Below are positions 8,591 to 17,419 of a DNA stretch of 64,000 bases, one piece after another. The notes beneath the pieces were generated by a model that saw only the letters and a list, made by a program, of their open reading frames with translations, had not been told where the DNA came from and did not search any database. The DNA comes from an uncultured Lachnospiraceae bacterium. GTDB lineage: Bacteria; Bacillota; Clostridia; Lachnospirales; Lachnospiraceae. A program made the translations under genes and the position numbers. Position 1 is the first letter of the stretch. Each line of letters starts with the position of its first letter. The DNA lies in assembly GCA_951802115.1 (NCBI GenBank), contig CATOPL010000011.1, positions 38,507-102,506 of the forward strand, written 5' to 3'.

Positions 8591-9385
8591 TTGGCTATCA
8601 TTATTACAGTTTCAAACCAGAAGGGCGGTGTGGGCAAAACCACTACATCCGCGGCACTGGCCTCCGGGATCGCTCTGACCGGCAAAAATGTTCTGGGTAT
8701 CGATCTGGACCCCCAGGGCAATCTGGGGTTCTGTCTGGGCGGCGGGACTGAGAACCGTTATACGGTCCTGGATGTCTTAAACGGTTCTGTTCCGGTCGAA
8801 GAAGCGCTGGTCGAAAGCGAAACCTGCGATCTTCTGGTCTCCGATATCAGCCTGAGCAGCAACGGTCTGGAAAACATTCCCGGCAGACGTGAATATATCC
8901 TTAAAAATGCCATAGCACCTGTGATCGATCGGTATGACTATGTCATCATTGATACTCCGCCGGCACTGAACCTTTTAACGGTTAACGCCTATTCCACTTC
9001 TGACCATCTGATCATTCCCATGGCTTCTGATATTCTCAGCCTGGTCGGACTTGCGCAGCTTAAAGAAACCATTGAATCCGTACGCAGTACCTTTAATCCG
9101 GGTCTGAATATCCTGGGAATTCTGCTCAACAGATTCAATAAGCGCACGCTTCTGGCACGCGATGTTCTCGACATGGCAAGTCAGCTGGCGGAACAGATCG
9201 ATTCGAAGGTGTTCAAAACAAGAATTCGTCCTGGAGTAGCGATTGCAGAGGCTCCGGCCCACGGCGAAAGCATTTTTACATATAATATTAATTCAGGAGC
9301 GGTGCTGGATTACCTGGATTTCATCAGAGAAATCGCACCGGAAATTCATTTGGAATTAAAAAAGGAGGAGTCAGATAATGGCTAA
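8591..9385 (+). CDS. ParA/Soj-type ATPase
   Basis: A 264-residue deviant-Walker ATPase of the ParA family. The N-terminus has the signature lysine motif KGGVGKTT (residues ~11-18), switch I-like DLDPQGNLG (~38-46) and Walker B VIIDTPPAL (~118-126). ParA proteins position cargo (chromosomes, plasmids, chemosensory arrays) through ATP-dependent dimerisation and non-specific DNA binding. No ParB is encoded nearby; the partner is the ComFB-domain gene that overlaps its last 8 bp. The start is TTG at 8591 with GGAGG at 8579-8583; no better start exists because the motif begins within 12 residues. Its place beside fliD suggests a flagellar or surface-positioning role rather than plasmid partition. 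Confidence 0.85.
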   Translation: MAIIITVSNQKGGVGKTTTSAALASGIALTGKNVLGIDLDPQGNLGFCLGGGTENRYTVLDVLNGSVPVEEALVESETCDLLVSDISLSSNGLENIPGRREYILKNAIAPVIDRYDYVIIDTPPALNLLTVNAYSTSDHLIIPMASDILSLVGLAQLKETIESVRSTFNPGLNILGILLNRFNKRTLLARDVLDMASQLAEQIDSKVFKTRIRPGVAIAEAPAHGESIFTYNINSGAVLDYLDFIREIAPEIHLELKKEESDNG

Positions 9386-10013
9386 AAAAACAAACAAAAC
9401 ATCACATATACTGGATCTGCTGACAAATGGTCCTGCACCGGAGGTTGGCGGTTCTGCTTCTTCAGGCGGTGTTCAGTCACACACGCCGATCCCCAAAAAA
9501 GTCACTGTCGTAGACGAGGGAAGCCGAAATGATAAGCTTTCTCAGGAGATTCTGAGCAATCTTACAGATGAGCTGGAAAACGAGGTTCTCCAGGATTCCA
9601 GTACCGTTTCCGATGCGTCTCCTGCAGAACCGGCCGATGCACAGCCACAGGAAACTGCTCCGGTTTCCCCGCAGACAGACACAGTACAGTCTGAGGAGCT
9701 GGATATCGAGCTGGAAATCCTTCCTGATGAGGAAGAGGAAGAATACCATTTTGTCAACGTTATGGAAGAATTGCTCATGAAGCAGGATCTTGACAGCATT
9801 CTCAGACAGTACGACGTATGCACCTGTCCCCGCTGCAATGCCGACGTGCGTGCGCTCACGCTGACTTCTCTGCCGTCCAAATACGTAGTGATCGGCAAAC
9901 GGTCATTCTCACCTGTACTGAACTACTATGAGAATAAATTTAAGATCAGTATGCTGACCGCTCTGAACAGAGCGTGCACGACTGTACGTGAAAGACCTCA
10001 TCACAAGAGATAA
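9378..10013 (+). CDS. ComFB-domain protein partnered with ParA
   Basis: A 211-residue protein. Residues ~1-115 are polar and probably disordered, ending in a strongly acidic stretch (residues ~105-122). The C-terminal ~85 residues match the late competence ComFB domain: VMEELLMKQDLDSIL, then CTCPRCNADVRALTLTSLPSKYV, with three cysteines that could bind metal. ComFB proteins in cyanobacteria have been reported as c-di-GMP receptors; whether this one binds c-di-GMP is inference. The ATG at 9378 lies inside the end of parA, with GGAGG at 9364-9368, so the two are made together. A strong terminator follows. Confidence 0.75.
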   Translation: MAKKTNKTSHILDLLTNGPAPEVGGSASSGGVQSHTPIPKKVTVVDEGSRNDKLSQEILSNLTDELENEVLQDSSTVSDASPAEPADAQPQETAPVSPQTDTVQSEELDIELEILPDEEEEEYHFVNVMEELLMKQDLDSILRQYDVCTCPRCNADVRALTLTSLPSKYVVIGKRSFSPVLNYYENKFKISMLTALNRACTTVRERPHHKR

Positions 10014-10018
10014 ATCTA

Positions 10019-10085
10019 TAAAAGGGGCCGCTCCCCGCAATCAGCGCCAATGTAAAAGCTGATCACGGGAAACGGCCCCATTTTG
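10019..10085. terminator. Strong bidirectional terminator
   Basis: An extended hairpin: AAAAGGGGCCG pairs with CGGCCCCATTTT, interrupted by a small bulge, then CCCG with CGGG and ATCAGC with GCTGAT around a 12-nt loop. U-runs would form on both strands. It separates the plus-strand parA-comFB pair from the convergent minus-strand island starting at 10114. Confidence 0.85.
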
Positions 10086-10113
10086 CATAATTCACTGACT
10101 TCACCAGAGCAAT

Positions 10114-11343
10114 TTATATTGCCAGTAATACAATCTCCGCCGGTCCCCACTGCCATCCATTACTTCTGAGATAAAACCGGTAATCCGGATTCATATCTGA
10201 TATCATTCTGGGAATCTTCCAGATATCTTCATTATTGTGGTAAACCGATATCAGCAGCCGCGGCTGCTCTTCCCGGATATGCCTCTCGCAACCTAACAGA
10301 GCGTCCTGTTCCGCCCCTTCAATATCCATTTTAATTAAAGTTATCTTTTCATCAATGTCGCTGTCCAGACTCACAATCTCGATCTCTGTCCCTGAATGGT
10401 CGTCTGTAATTTTATTAATCGTTGACAGCGGGCCGGAAGTCACATAACTGCCCATACTGTTTTTACTGCCCACCGCTTTATTTCTGTATTCAATATCAGG
10501 ATACTGAGCCAGGTTTTTCTTCATTTCTTTCACACTGGACGGATCAATTTCATAGCAGAATATTTTCTTATACTTGCCATAAGTGCGAATGTAATTTTCA
10601 ACGGAATCACCGGTCCATGCTCCCAGGTCAACCACCACTTCCCGTTCATCGCATCGCACCAGATCCAGATCAAAATAGTCTGTAAAATTACCTTCTTTCA
10701 TGACATTGATGTACTCCAGATCAAACGTAAGCCAGTTATACAGCATACTGCAGAGGACAATTTTTGATCTCCAGTCCCCCAGCCTGTGATACAGCCATAG
10801 AAAGTCCTTTCTGTGCTCTTTCAGGGCTGTCACTCTGTTTACAATAACATCATACCGATCAGCGGCCGTATCCAGAGTTCCCCACATTTCACTGTATTCC
10901 TGATAATAGATACAGAACTTTTTTATCAGCTCTTCTCCCTGACCCAGCAAAGACTCTTTTGCCTTTTTCACAATTACGTCAAAATCCACAAAGCAGATAT
11001 AGTCCATCAGCTTTAGAAATTTCTCATCCCAGACATTCTTTGCATAATATCTCCGCTCCAGAATCTGTGTCATACCGTCTTTCCAATCGCTGTAGCATCC
11101 TGCCAGTTCTTCTCTGCATTCAAAATGCATCATTTTCTTTTCCAGGCACTCCAGATCACAGAAGCTGACTTTTTTGCTTCCTGTCAGTTCAAAATTGAGC
11201 GTTTCGATCACATAGCCCAGCTCCCATGTCAGACGGATCATCTCTTCCTCATAATCCTTTTCGCACAGAATTCGAATACGGTCTATTACTGTGCCTGCTT
11301 TATCAAGCTCCCCTTTTATCCGGTTATACTCCGCCCTGTTCAT
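10114..11343 (-). CDS. FkbM family methyltransferase
   Basis: The C-terminal ~175 residues are a class I SAM-dependent methyltransferase of the FkbM type: VVDLGAWTGDS (about residue 238, motif I), YEIDPSS (motif II) and KMDIEGAE (the FkbM signature). FkbM proteins O-methylate sugars or polyketides. The N-terminal ~230 residues are helical and without a recognised domain. ATG at 11343 is chosen over a GTG at 11352 because AGGAGG ends 8 bases before the ATG and directly abuts the GTG. It is the last gene of the minus-strand island, 46 bp after the fused nucleotidyltransferase-aminotransferase, so it probably methylates the same flagellin substituent. Confidence 0.8.
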   Translation of the reverse strand: MNRAEYNRIKGELDKAGTVIDRIRILCEKDYEEEMIRLTWELGYVIETLNFELTGSKKVSFCDLECLEKKMMHFECREELAGCYSDWKDGMTQILERRYYAKNVWDEKFLKLMDYICFVDFDVIVKKAKESLLGQGEELIKKFCIYYQEYSEMWGTLDTAADRYDVIVNRVTALKEHRKDFLWLYHRLGDWRSKIVLCSMLYNWLTFDLEYINVMKEGNFTDYFDLDLVRCDEREVVVDLGAWTGDSVENYIRTYGKYKKIFCYEIDPSSVKEMKKNLAQYPDIEYRNKAVGSKNSMGSYVTSGPLSTINKITDDHSGTEIEIVSLDSDIDEKITLIKMDIEGAEQDALLGCERHIREEQPRLLISVYHNNEDIWKIPRMISDMNPDYRFYLRSNGWQWGPAEIVLLAI

Positions 11344-11388
11344 TCCGTTCACCTCCTTTAACGATTTTTATATATTTATTGATCATGA

Positions 11389-13215
11389 TCAATCTCCCCT
11401 TTCCGCCCGGAAAATTTCCTTTATAGCTTCCACAAAGGAGTCATTTTCCTCCTGCTTTCTGACCGCAAGCCTGATATACTGTTTTCCATTATTTATTTTA
11501 GGGGTCAGATCTTTAATTAACATATGATATTTTATCAATAATATTTTTGTTAATTGTGCCGAAGAAAGGCCGCCCCTAATTTCGCACATCACAAAATTCG
11601 CCTGCGTAGGATAGACTCCCAGTCCTGGAATTTGCTTTAAAGTATCTGTAAAATTCCTGCGCACATCTTTAAATCTGCCGATCGCCTCTGCATATTCTCC
11701 GTTGTATTTTTCAGCAATCTGCATATAAAATTCCGCAAAAGAATTCATGTTCCAGATGGAGACGTTCTTCTTCAGCCTTTTTATCAAATCCGTCCGGGCA
11801 GAAGCCAGTATACCCAGACGTAGCCCTGGGACTCCGTAAGATTTGGATATACTTTTTACTACGATCAGATTGTGATACTGCTCTAGAATCCTGTTGTCTA
11901 TCAGCGTATTGTCCAGGCTGTCCGCAAAATCGACAAAACTCTCGTCTACAAGCAGATCAATCTTTTTCTTTTCACACCACCGGCACAATTCCAACAGGCC
12001 TTCTTTTTCAATAAAATTACCGCTGGGATTATCCGGATTGACCAAAACAAGCATGTCAATCTTCTTTCCGGAAAAGAATTTCATAATATGATCAGCCTGA
12101 TATCGAAAGTTCAATGAAGCCGTATCAAAAATAACTCTGCGATCCCTGCCGCACCTGTTCGGATACTCTTCAAACGTCGGCCTGATAAAACCGACCGTCC
12201 CTTCATACAGATCAAAAACGCTTTTGATTAATTCCGCCGCGCCGTTTCCGGTTATTATATAATCCTGTTTAACGCCAAAATTCTTGGCGGCCAGCAATGA
12301 ATTCACATACATACCGGAAGGATACTGAGTAAGCAACGCATCAAAATTACTCTTGATTTCATCCATTAATCTCTGCGGAGGAAAATAGGGATTTACCAGA
12401 TAACAATAATCCAGCAAATGCGGATATCTCCAGTATCCGCCATAGCGCTTCTGCATCTTTTGAACCCTGGCTTCCTCACTGTCGGCAAAAATAGATTCCG
12501 CAATATCAAGATCCTGTATATCATCAATTTCATACCAGCGCTGCCCTGCCAGACGTTTGGCCTTGATCTCAGGATTATCCAGTATCGTAATCACCTTCAA
12601 AACCTGTTCATAATATTCATTATTTCCAAGCGCCATCGTATACGCCTCCAGAAAAGGCACATAATAATTGCAGGAAAAATGTCTGCTGAATTTATAAATA
12701 TTCACTGTTTTATAATAGAATGGTATATCCTCAAAGACGATTTTTCTGCCGCTGATAAACGCCTGAATATTATCTTCATCATCCAGTTTGACGACCGTTC
12801 CGTCCATCCAGTTCTCGTATTTATCCACCAGAGCCAGCGTCTCTCTCTCATCTTCAAGCAGCCAGGTCAGCACACTGTCTTCAAAGATCAGATCTGACTC
12901 CAGCAATAAGGTATCGTCTTCCTTCAGCTGTTCTTTCGCCAGAGCCAGAGAATAAATATTGTTTGTTTTATAATAAACAGAATTATCAATATATTCAACA
13001 GGCGTCTTCACATCCAGAGAGGCAATATAATCCATCAGCTTTTTCCCTTCGTAACCGACCACGATCACGATCCTCTTCAGATTCAGCGCGTCCAGCTGAG
13101 CCAGCATCTTTTCAATCAACGTAACGCCATTGACTCTGATCATACATTTTGTATGATTCATTGTCAGATCTTTCAGCCTCTTTCCCATTCCGGCTGCCAA
13201 AATAACCGCCTGCAT
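11389..13215 (-). CDS. Fused nucleotidyltransferase - PLP aminotransferase/decarboxylase-like enzyme
   Basis: Two domains in 608 residues. Residues 1-~235 are a LicC/GlmU-type nucleotidyltransferase: LAAGMGKRL (residues ~6-14), a KCMIRVNG substrate segment and the LLESDLIF metal-binding aspartate. Residues ~250-608 are a fold-type I PLP enzyme of the HisC/CobD subfamily: NPDNPSGN, the LVDESF aspartate and the PLP lysine in SISKSYGVPG (about residue 455). CobD relatives decarboxylate L-threonine phosphate; HisC relatives transaminate. Fused, they could make an amino-alcohol phosphate or amino acid phosphate and activate it as a CDP (or other NDP) compound for the LicD genes just upstream. RBS GGAGG precedes the ATG. 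Domain calls are firm; the substrate is unknown. Confidence 0.82.
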   Translation of the reverse strand: MQAVILAAGMGKRLKDLTMNHTKCMIRVNGVTLIEKMLAQLDALNLKRIVIVVGYEGKKLMDYIASLDVKTPVEYIDNSVYYKTNNIYSLALAKEQLKEDDTLLLESDLIFEDSVLTWLLEDERETLALVDKYENWMDGTVVKLDDEDNIQAFISGRKIVFEDIPFYYKTVNIYKFSRHFSCNYYVPFLEAYTMALGNNEYYEQVLKVITILDNPEIKAKRLAGQRWYEIDDIQDLDIAESIFADSEEARVQKMQKRYGGYWRYPHLLDYCYLVNPYFPPQRLMDEIKSNFDALLTQYPSGMYVNSLLAAKNFGVKQDYIITGNGAAELIKSVFDLYEGTVGFIRPTFEEYPNRCGRDRRVIFDTASLNFRYQADHIMKFFSGKKIDMLVLVNPDNPSGNFIEKEGLLELCRWCEKKKIDLLVDESFVDFADSLDNTLIDNRILEQYHNLIVVKSISKSYGVPGLRLGILASARTDLIKRLKKNVSIWNMNSFAEFYMQIAEKYNGEYAEAIGRFKDVRRNFTDTLKQIPGLGVYPTQANFVMCEIRGGLSSAQLTKILLIKYHMLIKDLTPKINNGKQYIRLAVRKQEENDSFVEAIKEIFRAERGD

Positions 13216-13228
13216 CGCCTACCTCCTG

Positions 13229-14347
13229 TTATCCGTAAAATTCCTCAAGCGCTTCGAATGATGTGATTCCATAATTCTGTGGTATCGCCGCTTCTGCAAG
13301 ATCTTTTCCCACAAAACGATCGTCGTCATAATAGGCCTTCCCGGAAACCCCGCAATACCATTGTAAAATTTTATCCATATGACCTGCCGGAACGCCGGCC
13401 AGTTCTGCAAACCCTTTTAAAATACACAATCCATACGGAAAGTCTTCCAGAAAATAGCGGGAGTTAAAATCCGGGACATAAAAACCGTTTTGCCGCACCA
13501 TGGGAGATAAAATATTTTTCAGACTGTGAATACTCTGCATTTTGTGAGTCATTTCCGTTGCCGTCCGAACTTCGTAATGCTGCTTCAGCGGCTTTACTCC
13601 CTGCAGATTCATATGAGCCGCCGTTTCAAAAGCCCGGCATACAGACTGCAACTCCTCGTCACAGCCAAGCAGCAGCTCTGAAGCAGAATCCGTCCACTCC
13701 GCGTAAAAATACAGATTGCGATCCCACGTCATTCCCCTTTGATAATTTCCAAACAGATCATAAAGTCTGGAAGTATGAAGAATCGGATTGGATGGTGTAA
13801 GCGTCACTGTCAGGTAATTGTCCAGCGGCTCGCAATCCATTTCAAAAAGTCCGGACATCAGGCGGGCGATCCTCTTGGTTTCCCTGCAAGGAACTGCTGC
13901 TATACGGACTCCCTTTTTCTTGGCCACATTTACACTGCTTCCGTATACTGTAAGTCTGGAAATGTGGGTGACGCGGTCAAAACCTGCAAGTATTACTCCC
14001 TTTTCCAACATTTCTCTGCAGAAAAATTCAACCCCTCCTGTACCGGGCATTATACAGAATATCGTTCCGGCATCTAAATATGGCAGACACCTTTGAATCT
14101 CCGTCTCCGTCAAAAAAGACGGAACCGTCAGGAAAACAACTTCCGCATTTGCCAGCGCTTCTTCTGCATTCCCTGTGACTTTTTCTAACACTGTATGCAC
14201 TGTGATTTTCTTCTCCGTATCATAACTGGACAACCCCTTTTGCCATTTCTCCGGATGTCCGGTTAATACAGCAACCTGATTTTTTCCCGCCAGGTCAGCC
14301 GCGACTGCCGTCCCGATATTCCCTCCGCCAATCACACAAATCTTCAT
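13229..14347 (-). CDS. NAD(P)-dependent opine/octopine dehydrogenase-like oxidoreductase
   Basis: A 372-residue dehydrogenase. The N-terminus has a Rossmann motif GGGNIGTA (residues ~7-14); the second half matches the octopine/nopaline dehydrogenase family, with TPSNPILHTSRLYDLF around residue 185 and a later VPAGHMDKIL segment. Opine dehydrogenases join an amino acid to a 2-oxo acid by reductive amination. Its ATG overlaps the stop of the upstream LicD gene by 4 bp and it ends 13 bp before the fused nucleotidyltransferase-aminotransferase, so the three proteins are surely co-expressed. It probably helps build or modify the amine that is later transferred. The true substrate cannot be read from sequence. 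Confidence 0.75.
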   Translation of the reverse strand: MKICVIGGGNIGTAVAADLAGKNQVAVLTGHPEKWQKGLSSYDTEKKITVHTVLEKVTGNAEEALANAEVVFLTVPSFLTETEIQRCLPYLDAGTIFCIMPGTGGVEFFCREMLEKGVILAGFDRVTHISRLTVYGSSVNVAKKKGVRIAAVPCRETKRIARLMSGLFEMDCEPLDNYLTVTLTPSNPILHTSRLYDLFGNYQRGMTWDRNLYFYAEWTDSASELLLGCDEELQSVCRAFETAAHMNLQGVKPLKQHYEVRTATEMTHKMQSIHSLKNILSPMVRQNGFYVPDFNSRYFLEDFPYGLCILKGFAELAGVPAGHMDKILQWYCGVSGKAYYDDDRFVGKDLAEAAIPQNYGITSFEALEEFYG

Positions 14348-15234
14348 TTCTTTATATACCTCTTAAGATATTCGCCATACGGCATGTCCGGGTCAAAAAT
14401 AACCCCCTCATGATCTGACGTCCCTTGAACAAACTGATGATAGTCTCCATAACATTGCGTCAAAACTTTGTCATATTCCGCCGGCGCCGGAATCTGTATA
14501 TGCTCGAACGGAAGATATATAATGTCTTTCATCCAGTCTTTATAGACGCTTTTACTTCCGGTTCCGTTTAACTCACTGGAAATATAATTGACCTTCTGCG
14601 TACTGCCAAACTGCGAAAGACAGAAAGCGTCAAATATTTCACACTTTTTCCAGATGTCTTTCTGCATGAAATCTAAAAAAAACTCAGTAAAACGGCCCAG
14701 TTTTCCCTGTTCCAGCGCATCCAGTATCAAAAACGGATCATAAATCGCGTTACAAAGCAGCCTTTGAAGCATATCTACCATAAGAAATTCTTCATTTACG
14801 CCGTCGTACACACTGTCAAAGGGAAAAATATCAATGAAAATTCCCTGATGAAGGCCTTCTGGCGGATCAGTAAATTCAATCGCCGTCGTCCGATTATCCA
14901 TAATCTTGGAAAAATTGTATATTCTTTCATCTGTATAACAATTCTGATAAAAATAAGGCTCCGTAACCTCCTGCTGCGCGATCACCTTAAACTTCTCATA
15001 ATCATCCCGAAACATCACGACGTCAAGGTCGTCGTCCCAGGGAATAAATCCCTGATGACGCACCGCTCCTAAAAGCGTTCCGTAATACGCATAATATACC
15101 AGCCCATGTTTTTTACAGATTTCATCAAATTTTTCCAGTATCTCAAGCTCTTTTGCCCACACCTTTTTCCGTTTTTCCGTCACCAGAAAACCGGAACGTA
15201 CTTCTTCCCTGTAAAACGACGCCGCAAACTCCAT
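14344..15234 (-). CDS. LicD family phosphotransferase (copy 1)
   Basis: LicD proteins transfer phosphocholine or related phospho-alcohols from a CDP-activated donor to cell-surface glycans. This 296-residue protein has the LicD core: YYAYYGTLLGAVRHQGF followed by IPWDDDLDV (residues ~45-72), where the aspartates bind metal. It ends YGEYLKRYIKK. GGAGG stands before the ATG at 15234. It overlaps the following opine-dehydrogenase-like gene by 4 bp. It is a close paralogue of the LicD upstream (15321-16211), sharing the N-terminal EEVRSGFLVTEKRKKVWA. The acceptor is probably a flagellin-linked glycan, judged from context. Confidence 0.85.
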   Translation of the reverse strand: MEFAASFYREEVRSGFLVTEKRKKVWAKELEILEKFDEICKKHGLVYYAYYGTLLGAVRHQGFIPWDDDLDVVMFRDDYEKFKVIAQQEVTEPYFYQNCYTDERIYNFSKIMDNRTTAIEFTDPPEGLHQGIFIDIFPFDSVYDGVNEEFLMVDMLQRLLCNAIYDPFLILDALEQGKLGRFTEFFLDFMQKDIWKKCEIFDAFCLSQFGSTQKVNYISSELNGTGSKSVYKDWMKDIIYLPFEHIQIPAPAEYDKVLTQCYGDYHQFVQGTSDHEGVIFDPDMPYGEYLKRYIKK

Positions 15235-15320
15235 CCTTTATCCTCCGATACTTTCTCAAATATTGATTTCATTCCTTTTCTGCCCCAAAATATGCCACCC
15301 GCCTTTATATAAATACGCGT

Positions 15321-16211
15321 TTATCCTTTTATATATTTTGAAAAATATTCATCGTACGGCATATCCGGGTCAAAAACAATCCCTTCATGGGCAGATTTTC
15401 CTTGGACAAACTGATGCCAGTTTCCATATTCCTGCGTCAGAATCTTGTCATATTCCGCCGGCACCGGAATCTGTAAATGTTCAAAAGGAAGATAAATAAT
15501 ATCTTTCAGCCAGTCATTGGGCACGCTTTTACTAATATCGGATATCTCATAAAGTATCACATTAGATTTTTTTGTTTTTCCAAACTGTGAAAGACAGAAC
15601 TCCTCAAATATTTCCACCCTCTGCGTAACATCTTTCTTCATAAAATCCAACAGAAAAGCAGAAAATCCTCCCTCAAATCCGTTCTGCTCAATCTCTTCCA
15701 ATATACTGGCCGGCTTTGTAACTGCCGCCCAAAGCGCTCTTTGAATCTTTGCAATCGCAGAAAATTCTGTATTGATACCGTCGCAGACACTGTCAAAAGG
15801 AAAAATATCAATAAAGATTCCCTGATTAAAGTCCGCCGATACATCCTCAAACTCAATGGCAGTCGTTCTGCAGTCTCTGATCTTGGAAAAGCCGCACGTC
15901 ATATCCTCTGTACAAAGGTTCTGGAAATAATATGGGCTGATTACTTCCTGCGCCGCAATCGCCTTAAACTTTTCATAATCATCCCGAAACATAATAACAT
16001 CAATATCGTCATCCCAGGGGATAAATCCCTGATGGCGCACTGCTCCCAGAAGCGTGCCGTAATACGCATAATACACCAGTCCGTATTTTTTACAGATCCG
16101 GTCGAACAGCTCCAGAATCTCAAGTTCAACCGCCCACACCTTTTTACGCTTTTCTGTCACCAGAAAGCCGGAACGCACCTCTTCTTTAAAAAACGACTGC
16201 TCTACTCCCAT
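15321..16211 (-). CDS. LicD family phosphotransferase (copy 2)
   Basis: A second LicD protein (296 residues from the chosen start), with YYAYYGTLLGAVRHQGF and IPWDDDIDVIMF, then the FIDIFPFDSV segment. It is very similar over its whole length to copy 1, including DIIYLPFEH(I/L)QIP and the GDYHQFVQ/GNWHQFVQ segment, so it is a tandem duplicate. The frame is open to a TTG at 16238, but ATG at 16211 is preferred: it lines up with the start of copy 1 and has AAAGGAAT upstream. Differences are spread along the protein, so donor or acceptor preferences may have diverged. An 86-bp gap separates it from copy 1. Confidence 0.85.
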   Translation of the reverse strand: MGVEQSFFKEEVRSGFLVTEKRKKVWAVELEILELFDRICKKYGLVYYAYYGTLLGAVRHQGFIPWDDDIDVIMFRDDYEKFKAIAAQEVISPYYFQNLCTEDMTCGFSKIRDCRTTAIEFEDVSADFNQGIFIDIFPFDSVCDGINTEFSAIAKIQRALWAAVTKPASILEEIEQNGFEGGFSAFLLDFMKKDVTQRVEIFEEFCLSQFGKTKKSNVILYEISDISKSVPNDWLKDIIYLPFEHLQIPVPAEYDKILTQEYGNWHQFVQGKSAHEGIVFDPDMPYDEYFSKYIKG

Positions 16212-16234
16212 CGTACCCTGTATTCCTTTCTGTC

Positions 16235-17395
16235 TCAAAAATCAAACATCTCCCGCACCCGATGCCGGTACGTATGTTCCGCCGCCACTTTATCATGCCC
16301 GCTTCTGGCAATGGCTTCACGCTCTTCTTCATGTTCGAGATAATAATCAATTTTCTGCAGCAAATCTTCTTTGCTTTCATAATAGACAAAATCTTCTCCC
16401 GGTACAAAGAAATCCAGAAAATCAGCCTGGAAATTACTGAGCAGAAAACCGCCGCAGCCCATAATGTCGAAAGCCCTCAGCGGTATACCGCTTTTCATTC
16501 CGCGAAGGGTAATATTCAGATTGATCTTACTTTGCATGAAAATCTGCGGCATTTCTTCATAATAATCAGCCGGTCCGTGATTGCAGAGATTCGGAAGCGT
16601 AAAATCTTTATAATAAGTGAAAAAATCAACCGTATGATTCCTGGCGATCGCATCCAGCAGGTCGATTCGTTCTACAGCCGTAATTCTGCGGTTGATAATG
16701 GCATTCGCATAGCTCCACTCGTCTGATACTATGGATCCTGGTTCCCGCTTGATCGGATATGCCCTGGACAGATCCTCCATAATCGGGCTTAGCACTTCTT
16801 CTATAAAATTATACCCCTGTACCTTCATCTGCGCCGCTATCAAAGCGTTCAGATACCCTTTTGTATAATCTGACAAAAAGGGCATCATCTGATCAAAATA
16901 ATTGGCTTTTTCCAGATAAAGCGAACCGACAAAAGAAATGTCATAAGCATACTGCAGCGGCTTCTCCAGACTGGCTCTGACGGCATCCAGACGTTTTGTA
17001 TCGGCAGCCATAGGCATATAATGCACTGTGGAAATCCCGGCGTTGTGAAACTCCAGATACAGCTCTTTATCAAAAACATAAATAATATTACATGGATTCA
17101 GTACCGTTCTGGAGTAAAGCCGGCCATAGGGACTGTCATAGATCCAGGAAATATAACGTATTTTTTCTCTGTTGCAGAAATTGGAGATCGCCGGATAATA
17201 ATTGACGGTAAATATTACATCCGGCGCTTTTTCACGTAGCACAGTACGCAGTTTATCTTCAACCTCCGGAAGGTCCGCATAGGTTTTTTCCATGAAAAAA
17301 AACGGCGGATAGATCAGGCTGTGTCCTTCCTGAAGGAATGCCTCTTCCAGATCTTTTTTTCCTGTACTGCTCCACTCCAGGTATAATATTTTCAT
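16235..17395 (-). CDS. CgeB-like glycosyltransferase (paralogue A)
   Basis: A GT-B type glycosyltransferase of 386 residues with a Rossmann-like N-terminal half (MKILYLEWSSTGKKDLEEAF, DUF3880-like) and a C-terminal Glyco_trans_1_2 (CgeB C-terminal) domain, marked by RAFDIMGCGGFLLSNF and VPGEDFVYYESKEDLLQKI. It is cytosolic with no membrane segment. ATG at 17395 is chosen over a TTG at 17410 because TTGGAGG lies 8 bases upstream. It is one of six closely related copies in this island (others at 18487, 20820, 21971, 25423, 32950). It is paired with the GT2 gene 24 bp upstream. Sugar donor and acceptor are unknown; flagellin is the likely final target. Confidence 0.8.
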   Translation of the reverse strand: MKILYLEWSSTGKKDLEEAFLQEGHSLIYPPFFFMEKTYADLPEVEDKLRTVLREKAPDVIFTVNYYPAISNFCNREKIRYISWIYDSPYGRLYSRTVLNPCNIIYVFDKELYLEFHNAGISTVHYMPMAADTKRLDAVRASLEKPLQYAYDISFVGSLYLEKANYFDQMMPFLSDYTKGYLNALIAAQMKVQGYNFIEEVLSPIMEDLSRAYPIKREPGSIVSDEWSYANAIINRRITAVERIDLLDAIARNHTVDFFTYYKDFTLPNLCNHGPADYYEEMPQIFMQSKINLNITLRGMKSGIPLRAFDIMGCGGFLLSNFQADFLDFFVPGEDFVYYESKEDLLQKIDYYLEHEEEREAIARSGHDKVAAEHTYRHRVREMFDF

Positions 17396-17419
17396 TTCAA
17401 GTACCTCCAACCATTGTTT

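Noticed and set aside
8591..10013. ParA pair as a plasmid or integrated-element partition system
   Set aside because: No ParB, parS-like cluster, replication or integrase gene nearby; flagellar genes flank it on both sides.
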